Source of the DNA: Ignavibacteria bacterium UBA2360
GTDB taxonomy: Bacteria; Bacteroidota; Ignavibacteria; Tepidaquicellales; OLB5
Assembly: GCA_002344125.1 (NCBI GenBank)
Contig: DDTQ01000012.1
Coordinates: 62,001 to 126,000, forward strand
Reading direction: 5' to 3'
DNA length: 64,000 bases
A model generated the notes under the pieces. It was not told where the DNA came from. It was given only the letters and a program-made list of their open reading frames with translations, and ran no database searches. Made by a program: the position numbers and the translations under genes. Shown piece by piece: positions 1 through 8,144 of this stretch (positions within the stretch are counted from its first letter, which is position 1; each line of letters opens with the position of its first letter).

Positions 1-367
1 CAGATAGCCGGAAAGTATAATTGCTTTTGGGATAGGGGAGAATGGTATCAATTATCATGTACCTGCAAACCTTAAAAGGTTTGCCGCCGGTCTTATCGAT
101 CCTTAACAATTTATTAAAATCGAAATCAGGACTTTCAGCCGAAATGCCGATAGGTGTATCAATCACTTTCTTTATCAGATCCCAGTCGTAATTGAATGGT
201 GTATTCATGTATTCATCAAGCGGTTCACCGCTGTATGATTTCATGTAGTAGTCACCGGGAATTCTTGCTGCCATTGTATCGCCAAGCTCACGCGCGAGCT
301 TTTTTGCGAGGGTTGATTTACCGGCGCCCGCAGCGCCGCATATGCTTATAACTATTTTATCGTTCAT
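1..367 (-). CDS. Uridine kinase-like P-loop kinase (3' end outside window)
   Basis: The first 122 codons run from an ATG at 365-367 and stay open to the window edge, so the C-terminus is missing. The protein begins MNDKIVISICGAAGAGKST; GAAGAGKST (residues 11-19) is a Walker A motif placed as in the uridine kinase / phosphoribulokinase family. The following D-Y-Y stretch in 'IPGDYYMKS' resembles the substrate-side aspartate region of uridine kinases. The likely reaction is ATP-dependent phosphorylation of a nucleoside or similar small molecule in the cytoplasm. The lid and base-binding regions fall outside the window, so another P-loop kinase is possible. Confidence 0.72.
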   Translation of the reverse strand, partial: MNDKIVISICGAAGAGKSTLAKKLARELGDTMAARIPGDYYMKSYSGEPLDEYMNTPFNYDWDLIKKVIDTPIGISAESPDFDFNKLLRIDKTGGKPFKVCRYMIIDTILPYPKSNYTFRLS

Positions 368-500
368 GTATGTATTGTGTCATGCTGAACTCTTGATTGC
401 CTGAGCACGATGTTTTCAGCATTTTGATTTTATATTATTGTGAACCCTGAAACAACTGCCTGCGTCAGTCAGGTGTTCAGAGTGAAAATGATCAAATGTT

Positions 501-1547
501 CTATTTGTTTAATTTAAATTCGGTTACAAATACGGGCTGGGCTATTGCTTCTTTGTAAAACCTGAGAGCTTCTGGTGATGAATCAACCTGTATTGCGGAC
601 ATTGTCCCGTCATGGTTTATCCAGGTGGAGTGCCACCAACCTATCGCTTTGATCCGGCTGAACTCAGGCTGCTGCACAGTATATAACGCGCTTTGGATCC
701 AGAGTGCCTTGTTAACATTCGGAAGGTAATCCGCTACTCCAAATTCAAGAATTGCGATCGGCTTTTTATCCGAGAGCTTCAAAAGCTGGTCATAACCGGG
801 TCTCATAATATCCACAAATCTTTGGTAACTCTCGCCCCATCTTTGTGCGCCGTAGGCGCTGATGCCTATCCAGTCAATGTAGTTATCGCCCGGGTAATAA
901 TTTTTTATATCGTTCCACTCTTCATCAGGCGCGCCAACAGAATTGACATGAAAGATCCATGTAACTTTTAATGCGCCTTCATCTTTGAAGAGATCTATAA
1001 TGTGTCTGTATGCATCGCGGTAAAGCTCAGGTCCATCTGCAAGATCTTTATCACCGTACCCTGTTTTGTTACCGCCTCCGTTTTGTATTCCGCTCCATGG
1101 AAACCAATCGCCATTAGGTTCACCTGCGAATCCGATCAAAACAGGAATTCCGGTCTGCTTCAGGTCTTTGGCCCATTTTCTGAGCTCCTTATCAAACTTT
1201 CCATCAACAATTTTTTTGAGTGAATAAGTTTTGTCGTTTTTATCATAGGTGCTCCATGGCAGCATTCTGATTGAAGGGATTGCCCCGCTTTGCCAGATGT
1301 TTTTGACGGACTCTGCGGGAAACTTGATCCCTTCAAACCAATCACTCTGAAAATTCAGCCAGACAATTTTTTTTCCTGTCAGATTCTCAAAATATGACAC
1401 TTCATTTGCCGCTACATTATTTGAAGATGAATATATTGTAGAAAACGCAGTATGGTAAATACCTTCATCCGGCGGAAGCAATTTTACTTCTTTGGACTGA
1501 CAGAATATATTGAACACAGAAACAAGGAGGATGACAGTTATTTTCAA
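501..1547 (-). CDS. Exported glycoside hydrolase family 26 (beta-mannanase-like)
   Basis: This 348-residue protein has a hydrophobic N-terminus ending near FNIFC (Cys16), so it is exported and could be a lipoprotein, although the lipobox is poor. The catalytic pattern is GH26-like: GEPNGDWFPW carries the likely acid/base Glu143, and AILEFG carries the likely nucleophile Glu268. An aromatic WW pair (about 309) lies where GH26 barrels close the active site. The family cleaves beta-mannans or related beta-glycans by a retaining mechanism. The only start in frame is TTG at 1547, because a stop follows a few codons upstream. It lies 4 bp after the GrpB-GNAT gene, so the two are probably co-transcribed. 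The family is fairly sure; the substrate is not shown. Confidence 0.78.
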   Translation of the reverse strand: MKITVILLVSVFNIFCQSKEVKLLPPDEGIYHTAFSTIYSSSNNVAANEVSYFENLTGKKIVWLNFQSDWFEGIKFPAESVKNIWQSGAIPSIRMLPWSTYDKNDKTYSLKKIVDGKFDKELRKWAKDLKQTGIPVLIGFAGEPNGDWFPWSGIQNGGGNKTGYGDKDLADGPELYRDAYRHIIDLFKDEGALKVTWIFHVNSVGAPDEEWNDIKNYYPGDNYIDWIGISAYGAQRWGESYQRFVDIMRPGYDQLLKLSDKKPIAILEFGVADYLPNVNKALWIQSALYTVQQPEFSRIKAIGWWHSTWINHDGTMSAIQVDSSPEALRFYKEAIAQPVFVTEFKLNK

Positions 1548-1551
1548 TAGT

Positions 1552-2862
1552 TTAGATTAAAATTTCAGGCTCATTTACTTTTACATAATTTGGCCTGTTA
1601 TACATTAAACGGAATCCGTACCGTAAGATGTTCCAGTATGAAGGGTTTGGATCTTCTTCTGAATCCTCACCGGTATCAACAAATATCCATTTTACACCGC
1701 GCTTGCGCGCTGCTTCAGTTCGGAGTTTGAGCAGCTCACCCTGTACGCCGCGATTCCTGTATTCAGGCAGTACGTTTGCAAATGAGAGATATGCGGTTGC
1801 ACCGGTTATACAAACCCCGGCTGAACCCGCCGGTTTATCTTTATCAAAAGCCATAAAGTGCACCCAAGGTTCCGTACCCACGGTTGAAGCAGCTACTCCA
1901 TCAAATTCATGCGGAAAGGCGAATACTTCGTTGAGTATATAAGCAAAGTCCGCAGCATGTTCCTTTGTTATCTCACAGATCTCAAGATCAGTGCCCTTTG
2001 AATCAATCGGGGAAGTATCCCTGTAAAAAGTGACCCATGAATTACCGCTGCTATAATTCCTTTTGCTGAGTAATTTTTCTGTTTCCTGGTTCATCAATTC
2101 AGGTGGAATCTGCAAAGCAAACTTACCCGGTTTACCTTTATAAAACTCTTCCATCCCATCAAGAAATTCATTATCAATTTTTGATATACCCAAAGCTCTG
2201 TTTAAAGAGAAGCCAGGGAAGATATCAGAGCGTATTGCAGTTAAATTACCTTCGCGAAGCATTTTAAATTCCGCCCGCTTTAATGATGATTCATCTGAGA
2301 ATTTGTGCATCAGGTATGTTGCTTCTGATTCCGTTCTTTCAAACATATCACCGAAAAATTTCAACGCTTCGGCTTTCAATCTTAAGCAAAGTTCATCCTT
2401 TGCGTGGTTGTATCCCTGTGGTTCTTCAAAATCTATTTCAGCAAGCCTCAACTTCAAGGATTTGTATTCCTTTGCTGCGGTTTTGTTAACTGAAACATAA
2501 TCCCTGAATATCAGGTCTATGTTCCTGAAATAGTGACCTGCATGCGTTGCGTGAATATGAAAGGAACGTTTACCATCTACGAATTTCCTGAAGTACCGTC
2601 TGAACGGAAGCACATCTTCAAAATCTTTGTAATATTCATAACCCAGTTCAGTCAGAGGTATTATTAAACTATGAGCATCGCTTAAAGATCTTGTCCCGAT
2701 ATAAATATCAATAACGGGCTTTGCTGCCATGCCTTCTATAGAAGTGCTTCCGGCATGCTCAATAATTAATATTTTATCTCCGCATTTTTGCTTTATTGCA
2801 AGGGATTCATTTAAATACTTGTCTTTCCATGCAGGATCATATGGAACAACTTCCGTTTTCAT
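1552..2862 (-). CDS. GrpB-family domain fused to GNAT acetyltransferase
   Basis: This two-domain protein is about 436 residues long when started at the ATG at 2862; a TTG 45 bp upstream is possible but precedes the conserved 'VVPYDPAW' opening. Residues 1-170 match the GrpB/UPF0157 nucleotidyltransferase-like family (HAGSTSIEGMAAKPVIDI with its G-S and D-x-D pattern, then HIHATH). The C-terminal ~250 residues look like a GNAT enzyme: an N-terminal GNAT-like half, then VLPEYRNRGVQGELL, the acetyl-CoA loop (R-x-x-G-V-x-G), and a final NPSYWNILRYGFR helix. GrpB proteins usually stand alone at about 170-180 residues, so the fusion is unusual. The substrate is unknown; modification of a small molecule such as an antibiotic is only a guess. 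Confidence 0.75.
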   Translation of the reverse strand: MKTEVVPYDPAWKDKYLNESLAIKQKCGDKILIIEHAGSTSIEGMAAKPVIDIYIGTRSLSDAHSLIIPLTELGYEYYKDFEDVLPFRRYFRKFVDGKRSFHIHATHAGHYFRNIDLIFRDYVSVNKTAAKEYKSLKLRLAEIDFEEPQGYNHAKDELCLRLKAEALKFFGDMFERTESEATYLMHKFSDESSLKRAEFKMLREGNLTAIRSDIFPGFSLNRALGISKIDNEFLDGMEEFYKGKPGKFALQIPPELMNQETEKLLSKRNYSSGNSWVTFYRDTSPIDSKGTDLEICEITKEHAADFAYILNEVFAFPHEFDGVAASTVGTEPWVHFMAFDKDKPAGSAGVCITGATAYLSFANVLPEYRNRGVQGELLKLRTEAARKRGVKWIFVDTGEDSEEDPNPSYWNILRYGFRLMYNRPNYVKVNEPEILI

Positions 2863-2936
2863 TATTAAAGCTGCTTTTTTAATGAATGGTAAGACGCAAG
2901 ATACCAATTGTTATTGAGTATTAAAATCCATTTACC

Positions 2937-3791
2937 CTAAAATACCAGAAATATTTTGTTTCCGTCAAAATCCTTTATCTCCGCTTTTTTACCGTCAAAG
3001 GGGTTTAAAAGGAGTCCGGATTCTTCAGCTCTTTTTAAGATAAGTTCAATATATTCTTTATCAGGTACCTTAACCGTATAGCTTTGAAGGCCCACGGAAT
3101 TCTCAGGGGCGGGGGAGCTATTCTTTGATGACCAAATATTTGTGCCTATATGATGATGATACCCGCCGGCTGAAAAGAACATGGCGCCGTTGTAAGCGGA
3201 GTTGGTTACGTTCATGCCGAGTATAAAACTGTAAAAGTTTTGCGTCTTTTTAATATCACTTACACACAGGTGTATATGACCAATATCAGTTTCAGGGTGA
3301 ATACCGCTCCATTCGTGCCTGTCTTTTAGTTCATCGGTAATTGTATTCAGGTTCAAAGGGAGAGTAGCCATTTCTACCTGTCCCATGTTGTAGGGCCACT
3401 CTTCACGGGGTCTATCGGCGTAAAGCTCCAGACCGTTCTCATCCGGGTCCTGCAAATAAATAGCTTCGCTCACCAGATGATCAGAAAAGCCCTGAAATTT
3501 AATCTTGTTGCTGAATAATCTCAAAAATACACGCGCCAGCTCAGCCCTGTTTGGCAGCCTTATTGCCACATGGAAAAGTCCGGTAGTTCCATTAGGTTTA
3601 TGTATGGCATTTTTATCTTCAGTAAGCTGTAATATGTATGGCAAACTGCCATTTGCTGAAAGCTGCGCAGAATTTTTGGTTTGTGCGATTATTTTAAATC
3701 CCATGAGTTCACTGTAAAAATACAGCGAAGCTACCAGGTCTTTAACTTTAAGGTCCGTATTTTGGATCTTAGTATTATCAGGTATTTTCAT
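2937..3791 (-). CDS. Two-domain VOC (glyoxalase/extradiol dioxygenase) protein, CatE/MhqO-like
   Basis: The 284 residues form two VOC modules (about 10-130 and 168-284), the layout of ring-cleaving CatE/MhqO proteins. Candidate metal ligands are His74 (LFHVAIRL), His172/His174 (IGHIHLCV) and the His cluster at 212-214 (GYHHHIG). The last strand reads DFDGNKIFLVF and stops, so the glutamate that usually supplies the final ligand (normally written GNxxEL) is replaced by Ile-Phe. The enzyme may be altered or may use another ligand. The neighbouring reductases suggest work on aromatic or quinone compounds. The start is ATG at 3791. The family is clear; the reaction is inferred. Confidence 0.75.
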   Translation of the reverse strand: MKIPDNTKIQNTDLKVKDLVASLYFYSELMGFKIIAQTKNSAQLSANGSLPYILQLTEDKNAIHKPNGTTGLFHVAIRLPNRAELARVFLRLFSNKIKFQGFSDHLVSEAIYLQDPDENGLELYADRPREEWPYNMGQVEMATLPLNLNTITDELKDRHEWSGIHPETDIGHIHLCVSDIKKTQNFYSFILGMNVTNSAYNGAMFFSAGGYHHHIGTNIWSSKNSSPAPENSVGLQSYTVKVPDKEYIELILKRAEESGLLLNPFDGKKAEIKDFDGNKIFLVF

Positions 3792-3853
3792 ATTATTTGT
3801 AAGAGAAACATTCAGTGTGTTTAAAATGTACTTTTATGCTTCTCCTTTAATTA

Positions 3854-4159
3854 TTAGTTCAGTGAAAAATCAGGAATCTTCAGGTTGATGCTGTTGTGAA
3901 ATGTCAGTTTATGAACAGTGTAACTAATGAACGGCGCTATTGGAAAAGAATTGAGCAGTTCGCTTACTTTCTCTTCCGATTCAGCAATCAGATTAATCCA
4001 CAGCTTTCCGCTTTCAATAGAAAGCGCATAGCTTGAAATAACACCTTCGTGCATCAGCTTGTTAACCTGTGCGCGCTGGCGTGGCACAAGGTTCAGAAAT
4101 TCTTCCGTAAAGGGGACAGGCAGATCAATATCCGCGAGAAACTCATACATTATTATCAT
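3854..4159 (-). CDS. Small muconolactone-isomerase-like (ferredoxin-fold) protein
   Basis: This is a protein of 98-101 residues; translation may begin at ATG 4159 or at the ATG three codons on (4150, MYEFLADI), which looks more like the family start. The pattern 'FLVPRQRAQVNKLMHEGVI'-like helix followed by YALS..KLWINLIAESEEKVSELLNSFPI resembles the muconolactone delta-isomerase-like ferredoxin fold. Its first ATG touches the stop codon of the PIG-L gene upstream, so the two are translationally coupled. It may be an isomerase for aromatic breakdown products or a small-ligand binding protein; no catalytic residue can be assigned with confidence. Confidence 0.6.
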   Translation of the reverse strand: MIIMYEFLADIDLPVPFTEEFLNLVPRQRAQVNKLMHEGVISSYALSIESGKLWINLIAESEEKVSELLNSFPIAPFISYTVHKLTFHNSINLKIPDFSLN

Positions 4160-4867
4160 TTATTGTATTCCTTCAAAAATATCTTTCAGCTTTTTATTGA
4201 GTGTTTCACCGAAAATTTCAAAAACAACTTTGCTTGTAATGTGCTGCTGTATGTTAGTAGCTTTTATTGTTTCCTGGAAAGTTACGTAACAATCAAGCGC
4301 TTTAAGGCAGTTATCAATATCGACCCGGTCAACTTCTACAATACAATCAATCTCTTCGGGTTTTGATCCGCTGATCTTGAAATGAGTCTGTTTGGCGGCT
4401 TCTTCTTCTGTAATAGTGAAAAACGCAAGCCGTTTGGGATAGCCAAGCTTCTCTTTCATTTCCACGAAAACGCGTTTTACGATACCGTGAATAATCAGGT
4501 GGTCATGAAAACCGCTGATACCGTGAACGGCATAGGTTACAACAACATCGGGTTTTAATCTTTCAATTTCATCGTAAACTACTTTTTCAATATCCCTGGG
4601 ATCCATTTTCTTCAATCCGCTATCCGGAAGATCAAGAACTTTCATACCGCTCAGGTTCAGCGCTTTTTCAACATCAAGCATTTCCTTAAATCTTACTTCG
4701 CCCATTTCTTCAATGGAATACCCGTACTTATGCCTTTGTTTTGTTGCGCCGCCTTTGGTAAGTGTTAACAGGTACACATCATGTCCATCCCTTCGCTGCT
4801 TTGACATAGCATGAGCGGGACCAAATGATTCGTCATCGGGATGCGGGAAAATATACAGTATCTTCAT
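4160..4867 (-). CDS. PIG-L/LmbE-family N-acetylglucosaminyl deacetylase-like protein
   Basis: This 235-residue protein carries the zinc-site signature of PIG-L deacetylases: PHPDDE at residues 8-13 (His9, Asp11, Asp12) and a later HDHLIIH motif near 120-126 giving the third zinc ligand. The family removes acetyl groups from GlcNAc-type sugars, including in thiol cofactor synthesis (BshB, MshB). It starts at ATG 4867, lies 11 bp downstream of the FMN reductase, and abuts the next small gene. A bacillithiol role would fit the redox neighbours, but no other bsh gene is present here, so that is only a possibility. Confidence 0.8.
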   Translation of the reverse strand: MKILYIFPHPDDESFGPAHAMSKQRRDGHDVYLLTLTKGGATKQRHKYGYSIEEMGEVRFKEMLDVEKALNLSGMKVLDLPDSGLKKMDPRDIEKVVYDEIERLKPDVVVTYAVHGISGFHDHLIIHGIVKRVFVEMKEKLGYPKRLAFFTITEEEAAKQTHFKISGSKPEEIDCIVEVDRVDIDNCLKALDCYVTFQETIKATNIQQHITSKVVFEIFGETLNKKLKDIFEGIQ

Positions 4868-4878
4868 TGTAATTAATA

Positions 4879-5448
4879 TTATTTTTTAAAAATTCTTATC
4901 CAGTTTTCAAAAGCCGCAAGAAATCTTATCAGGTGCTGTTTCAGCGCATCATCTGTAAGTACTCCGTTCCCGTCAAATTTTTCCTGAATTTTAGTAACCA
5001 ATACTTCGGGTTTTTTCAGGTCAAGCATGTTTGAATGGGCGAGTATCTGCCGCAGGTGACCCTGCGCTCTGATGGTTCCGCTGATTCCGCCGGAACCTCC
5101 CATCATAGCAACCGGCTTCTGGTGAAGCGGTGTATCTTTAGGCATCCTTGATGCCCAATCTATTGCATTTTTCAGCACTCCCGGCACCGAGTAATTATAT
5201 TCAGGTGTTGATATCAAAAGTCCGTCAGCGGCCCTGATTTTTTCTTTGAACTCCGTAACAATTTCAGGAACAGCGCTTTTTTCAACATCAGTGTTATACA
5301 TTGGTATGCCGCTCAGGTCAAATTCTTCTATTGTCATTGAATCAGTTGCTATTTCTTTCGCTGCCTCAAGCAGCATTCTGTTATATGAACCTTTTCTTAG
5401 ACTTCCTGCAATTCCTACTATGTTCAGTTTATCCAATTTGTTTTCCAT
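4879..5448 (-). CDS. NADPH-dependent FMN reductase (ChrR/YieF-like flavoprotein)
   Basis: The 189 residues have the flavodoxin-like NADPH:FMN reductase signature: GSLRKGSYNR near the N-terminus binds the FMN phosphate, and STPEYNYSVPGVLKNAIDW (about 81-99) is the family hallmark. Members reduce quinones, chromate or azo dyes with NAD(P)H, often by two electrons and so without semiquinone formation. The ATG at 5448 lies 20 bp inside the 3' end of the upstream nitroreductase gene, a strong sign of one operon. The exact substrate is not shown. Confidence 0.87.
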   Translation of the reverse strand: MENKLDKLNIVGIAGSLRKGSYNRMLLEAAKEIATDSMTIEEFDLSGIPMYNTDVEKSAVPEIVTEFKEKIRAADGLLISTPEYNYSVPGVLKNAIDWASRMPKDTPLHQKPVAMMGGSGGISGTIRAQGHLRQILAHSNMLDLKKPEVLVTKIQEKFDGNGVLTDDALKQHLIRFLAAFENWIRIFKK

Positions 5449-6028
5449 ATTTCCATGTTATTTTTTCTTCGAGCGGAATTGTTCTTTTTCCTTCGTAATT
5501 ACTTTCTGAATAGCCAAGGTAGATCAATCCAATGAGTATATCTTCATAGTTCAGCCCCAGATGTTCTTTCATAAGCTCACTATGTGTCATTCCGCCGGTT
5601 GACCAGAAGTTTGCTATTCCCAATGCTGTAGCTCCAAGCAGGATATTTTGCACAGCAGCTGATGCTGCTGCGATCTCTTCAATTTCAGGCAGACGTTTCT
5701 GCGGGTCTCGCTTCATAATGCATACCACAATATGTGAAATATTCTGGCCATTACCTAAAATTTTTTCGTATTTATCATTATTGAAATTATTCTCACTCAC
5801 ACTCTTCCTGTACAGCTCAGCGTGATCAGAAACAAATTTTCGGGCACTATCTCCAGAATATACCAAAAACCGCCATGGTTCTGTGTGTTTATGTGTAGGT
5901 GCCCAGTCTGCAAGTTCAAGAAGCTGCTGAACCTGTTCGTTAGGAATTATCCTGCCGTTCATTTTTGAGGGCTTTATGGTTCTGCGCCTTTTGATTACAT
6001 CCGAAATTACATCAAATTCTTTACTCAT
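5429..6028 (-). CDS. Nitroreductase-family flavoprotein
   Basis: This is a 199-residue nitroreductase-fold protein. The N-terminal RRRTIKPS stretch is the FMN-phosphate binding arginine cluster, ADWAPTHKHTEPWRF (about 40-54) is the conserved 'apt..n.qpw.f' segment, and a late GIANFWSTGG sequence matches YdjA-type members. It probably reduces nitroaromatics, quinones or flavins with NAD(P)H. It starts at ATG 6028 and overlaps the FMN reductase gene by 20 bp. Both neighbours are flavin-linked, supporting a shared electrophile-detoxification role. Confidence 0.85.
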   Translation of the reverse strand: MSKEFDVISDVIKRRRTIKPSKMNGRIIPNEQVQQLLELADWAPTHKHTEPWRFLVYSGDSARKFVSDHAELYRKSVSENNFNNDKYEKILGNGQNISHIVVCIMKRDPQKRLPEIEEIAAASAAVQNILLGATALGIANFWSTGGMTHSELMKEHLGLNYEDILIGLIYLGYSESNYEGKRTIPLEEKITWKYGKQIG

Positions 6029-6148
6029 TGTACTATTTTATTTTTTCGCATTTAATATGGCGCAATATGAGCGTAAACTATTTAAACCTCAAGTGAACGA
6101 ACAGGAATATTCTTAATATTATGCTATTTTAGCATTTTTTGATAATAT

Positions 6149-6859
6149 TTATTTCATTGGTACTTCTATTAACAGCAGCTGTGAGTTTTCGGCTGCGGTT
6201 AAGTTAATGCTGTTGGTATCTTCTATACCAAGCCCATCACGCTTATTCAGTTGAATATCGCCTGCCCGGATTGAACCTTCAATCAAAAACAGGTATATCC
6301 CATTTGCCGGGTTGTGTAACTTGTATTCAATACTGCTGCCTTTTTCAAGATCAGTAAGTGAGAAGTATGAATCCTGATTTATCCAAAGGCTGCTGCTTTC
6401 TTTTTCAGGTGATACTACTAACTGAAATTTATTCTTTCTGTCATCCGGATCGTATGATCTCTGGTCGTACCTTGGTTCAATATCTCGTTCTTTCGGGAAG
6501 ACCCAGATCTGCAGGAAATTCACTGCTTCCTTCTTAGAAGCGTTATATTCGCTGTGGTACAGCCCTGAACCGGCTGACATTATCTGAACATCGCCTGTAT
6601 TTATTACATGTTCATTTCCCGTTGAATCTTTGTGCGCCAAAGCACCGCTTAACGGAATAGAGATTATTTCCATGTTATCATGCGGATGTGTTCCAAATCC
6701 TTCGCCCGCCTGAACTATATCGTCATTCAGTACTCTCAGGAGACCGAATCTCACCCTTTCCGGGTTGTGGTATGAGGCGAAACTGAATGTGTGGTGTGAA
6801 TTCAGCCATCCATGATCAGCTTTTCCGCGTGTTTCAGCTTTATGCAGCGTTGTCTTCAA
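6149..6859 (-). CDS. Pirin-family bicupin (YhhW/quercetinase-like)
   Basis: The 236-residue protein is a pirin-like bicupin. The first cupin holds a complete metal site: His58 and His60 in GTHPHDNMEI, then His102 and Glu104 in YHSEYN. The N-terminal HGWLNSHHTFSF stretch is also typical. Some bacterial relatives (YhhW) have quercetin 2,3-dioxygenase activity; others act in stress responses. The start is TTG at 6859, preceded by AGAAAGGAAC as a plausible ribosome-binding site. It lies 89 bp from yceI and 120 bp before the nitroreductase, so it could be in either transcript. The physiological substrate is unknown. Confidence 0.85.
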   Translation of the reverse strand: MKTTLHKAETRGKADHGWLNSHHTFSFASYHNPERVRFGLLRVLNDDIVQAGEGFGTHPHDNMEIISIPLSGALAHKDSTGNEHVINTGDVQIMSAGSGLYHSEYNASKKEAVNFLQIWVFPKERDIEPRYDQRSYDPDDRKNKFQLVVSPEKESSSLWINQDSYFSLTDLEKGSSIEYKLHNPANGIYLFLIEGSIRAGDIQLNKRDGLGIEDTNSINLTAAENSQLLLIEVPMK

Positions 6860-6948
6860 TTTACTTGTTCCTTTCTGTATTTCGGTTTATTTATCCTGAA
6901 TATGTTCATTTCACCAACTTGTAACCGATCCTATCCATTCTGTTTCAC

Positions 6949-7476
6949 TTAGATAACTTCCTTCATTTCGGCAAAGATCTCGAGCTTTACATCCTGTCCA
7001 ACAACTATTCCTCCGGCTTCAGTCATAACATTCCATTGAAGACCGAAATCGAACCTGTTCAGTTTACCTGTTACCTCGAAACCCGCAACCTGCAGGTTAT
7101 CAAAGCCTCTGGCAATGCCATTAAACTCAGCATTCAGTATTACTTCTTTGGTAATTCCTTTTATTGTTATATCACCGGTCATTTCAAATTTGCCATCTGG
7201 TAATTTAACAAATTTTTTTGAAACAAATTTCAGTTCAGGAAATTTTTCCGCATCAAAAAAATCAGCGGATTTCAAGTGAGTATCTCTCTGCTCATTTTTT
7301 GTATCTATTGAATTTGTTTCTGCTGAAAAAGTAATTTTGGCATTTTCAAAAGAGTCGTTTTCAGATTCAATTTCCGCGTCAAATTTGTTAAACTGGCCTG
7401 TGACCGTTGAAACAACCAGGTGTTTAACTTTAAACTTTACTTCTGAATGCGCCGGATCAATTTTCCATTTTTTCAT
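6949..7476 (-). CDS. YceI-family lipid-binding-like protein (no signal peptide)
   Basis: The 175 residues match the YceI family: the opening WKIDPAHSEVKFKVKHLVVSTV, the middle HLKSADFFDAEKFPEL, and DITIKGITKEV are hallmark positions. YceI proteins form a lipocalin-like barrel that binds polyisoprenoids or similar amphiphiles. Many are periplasmic, but this one lacks a signal peptide, so it should be cytoplasmic. The start is ATG 7476, with a strong GGAGG about 8 bases upstream, unusual for this region. A perfect 26-bp palindrome lies 58 bp before the start, between yceI and marR, indicating control by the adjacent MarR protein. Confidence 0.87.
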   Translation of the reverse strand: MKKWKIDPAHSEVKFKVKHLVVSTVTGQFNKFDAEIESENDSFENAKITFSAETNSIDTKNEQRDTHLKSADFFDAEKFPELKFVSKKFVKLPDGKFEMTGDITIKGITKEVILNAEFNGIARGFDNLQVAGFEVTGKLNRFDFGLQWNVMTEAGGIVVGQDVKLEIFAEMKEVI

Positions 7477-7533
7477 GTTTCTACCCTCCAGGTATTTATT
7501 TTTTTTTATTTTTTTTGAAATTTCTCTGTTTCA

Positions 7534-7559
7534 ACAATATGTGTTTAAACACATATTGT
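7534..7559. promoter_or_regulatory. Perfect 26-bp palindrome, putative MarR operator before yceI
   Basis: Bases 7534-7559 form a perfect inverted repeat with half-site ACAATATGTGTTT. It sits between marR and yceI, just upstream of yceI on the minus strand. A 26-bp relative with 21 identical positions lies before marR itself at 8093-8118. Size and placement are those of a MarR-dimer operator. Confidence 0.72.
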
Positions 7560-7570
7560 GACAAATTTTT

Positions 7571-8038
7571 TTACATCTTGTTAGTGTACAATTTTTCCAA
7601 TAAAGCAGAAAGCTGCAAACATTCTTCTACGGAAAGATCTTTGGTACTTTCAAGATGTTCCTTTGTAAGATGAGGACTGATCTTTTCCAGTAGTTCTATT
7701 CCTTTTTTTGTTATCTTCGTAATTGACATTCTTCTGTCTTCGCTGGTTCTATCACGCTGTACCAGGCCCTGTTTTTCCAGACGGTCAATAATTCTTGTGA
7801 TATCTGAGGCCCTTTCAACCATCCTTGTCGCAATCTCGCATCTTGCATGCCCTTCAGGGTAAACGCCTTTAAGAATTCTTAAAACATTATACTGCGCCCC
7901 GGTGATATTGTATGAATCCATCAATTTATTGAAACCGGTGTCGAGTAATGAAACAGCCACCCGCAGATTAAGATCAACTTCCTCACGCGGATCCAGATTC
8001 TTAGATAACTTCAGCCACTTCTTTAAAGATTCACCCAT
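7571..8038 (-). CDS. MarR-family transcriptional regulator
   Basis: The 155-residue protein has the MarR layout: an N-terminal dimer helix, ITGAQYNVLRILKG (winged-helix H1), the recognition region ERASDITRIIDRLEKQGLVQR, and the wing DRRMSITKITKKG. It should act as a cytoplasmic dimer that represses promoters until a small ligand or oxidant is sensed. Two cysteines (in ARCEI and EECLQL) could serve redox sensing, though this is unproven. The start is ATG 8038. Related palindromes before its own gene and before yceI suggest autoregulation and control of the downstream minus-strand redox genes. Confidence 0.9.
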   Translation of the reverse strand: MGESLKKWLKLSKNLDPREEVDLNLRVAVSLLDTGFNKLMDSYNITGAQYNVLRILKGVYPEGHARCEIATRMVERASDITRIIDRLEKQGLVQRDRTSEDRRMSITKITKKGIELLEKISPHLTKEHLESTKDLSVEECLQLSALLEKLYTNKM

Positions 8039-8067
8039 TTATAAATAATTTGTGTGCAATTACATTG

Positions 8068-8118
8068 TTTGTTGCAACAAATATAATACAAAACAATATG
8101 TGTGTCAACACATAAATT
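8068..8118. promoter_or_regulatory. marR promoter region with two palindromes
   Basis: Bases 8093-8118 repeat the yceI operator (ACAATATGTGTGT...) with 21 of 26 positions identical and with ATGTGT/ACACAT arms. A second perfect 14-bp palindrome, TTTGTTGCAACAAA, lies at 8068-8081, nearer the marR start. Both are in the intergenic space between marR and the acetyltransferase gene, where an autoregulatory operator is expected. Confidence 0.65.
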
Positions 8119-8144
8119 CATAAATAATTGTTTTTACAGCGTGA

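Noticed and set aside
6121..6140. ATGCTA-TTT-TAGCAT hairpin followed by T-run on the plus strand
   Set aside because: No plus-strand gene lies upstream; on the minus strand, where the genes are, no T-run follows. Probably chance in AT-rich DNA.
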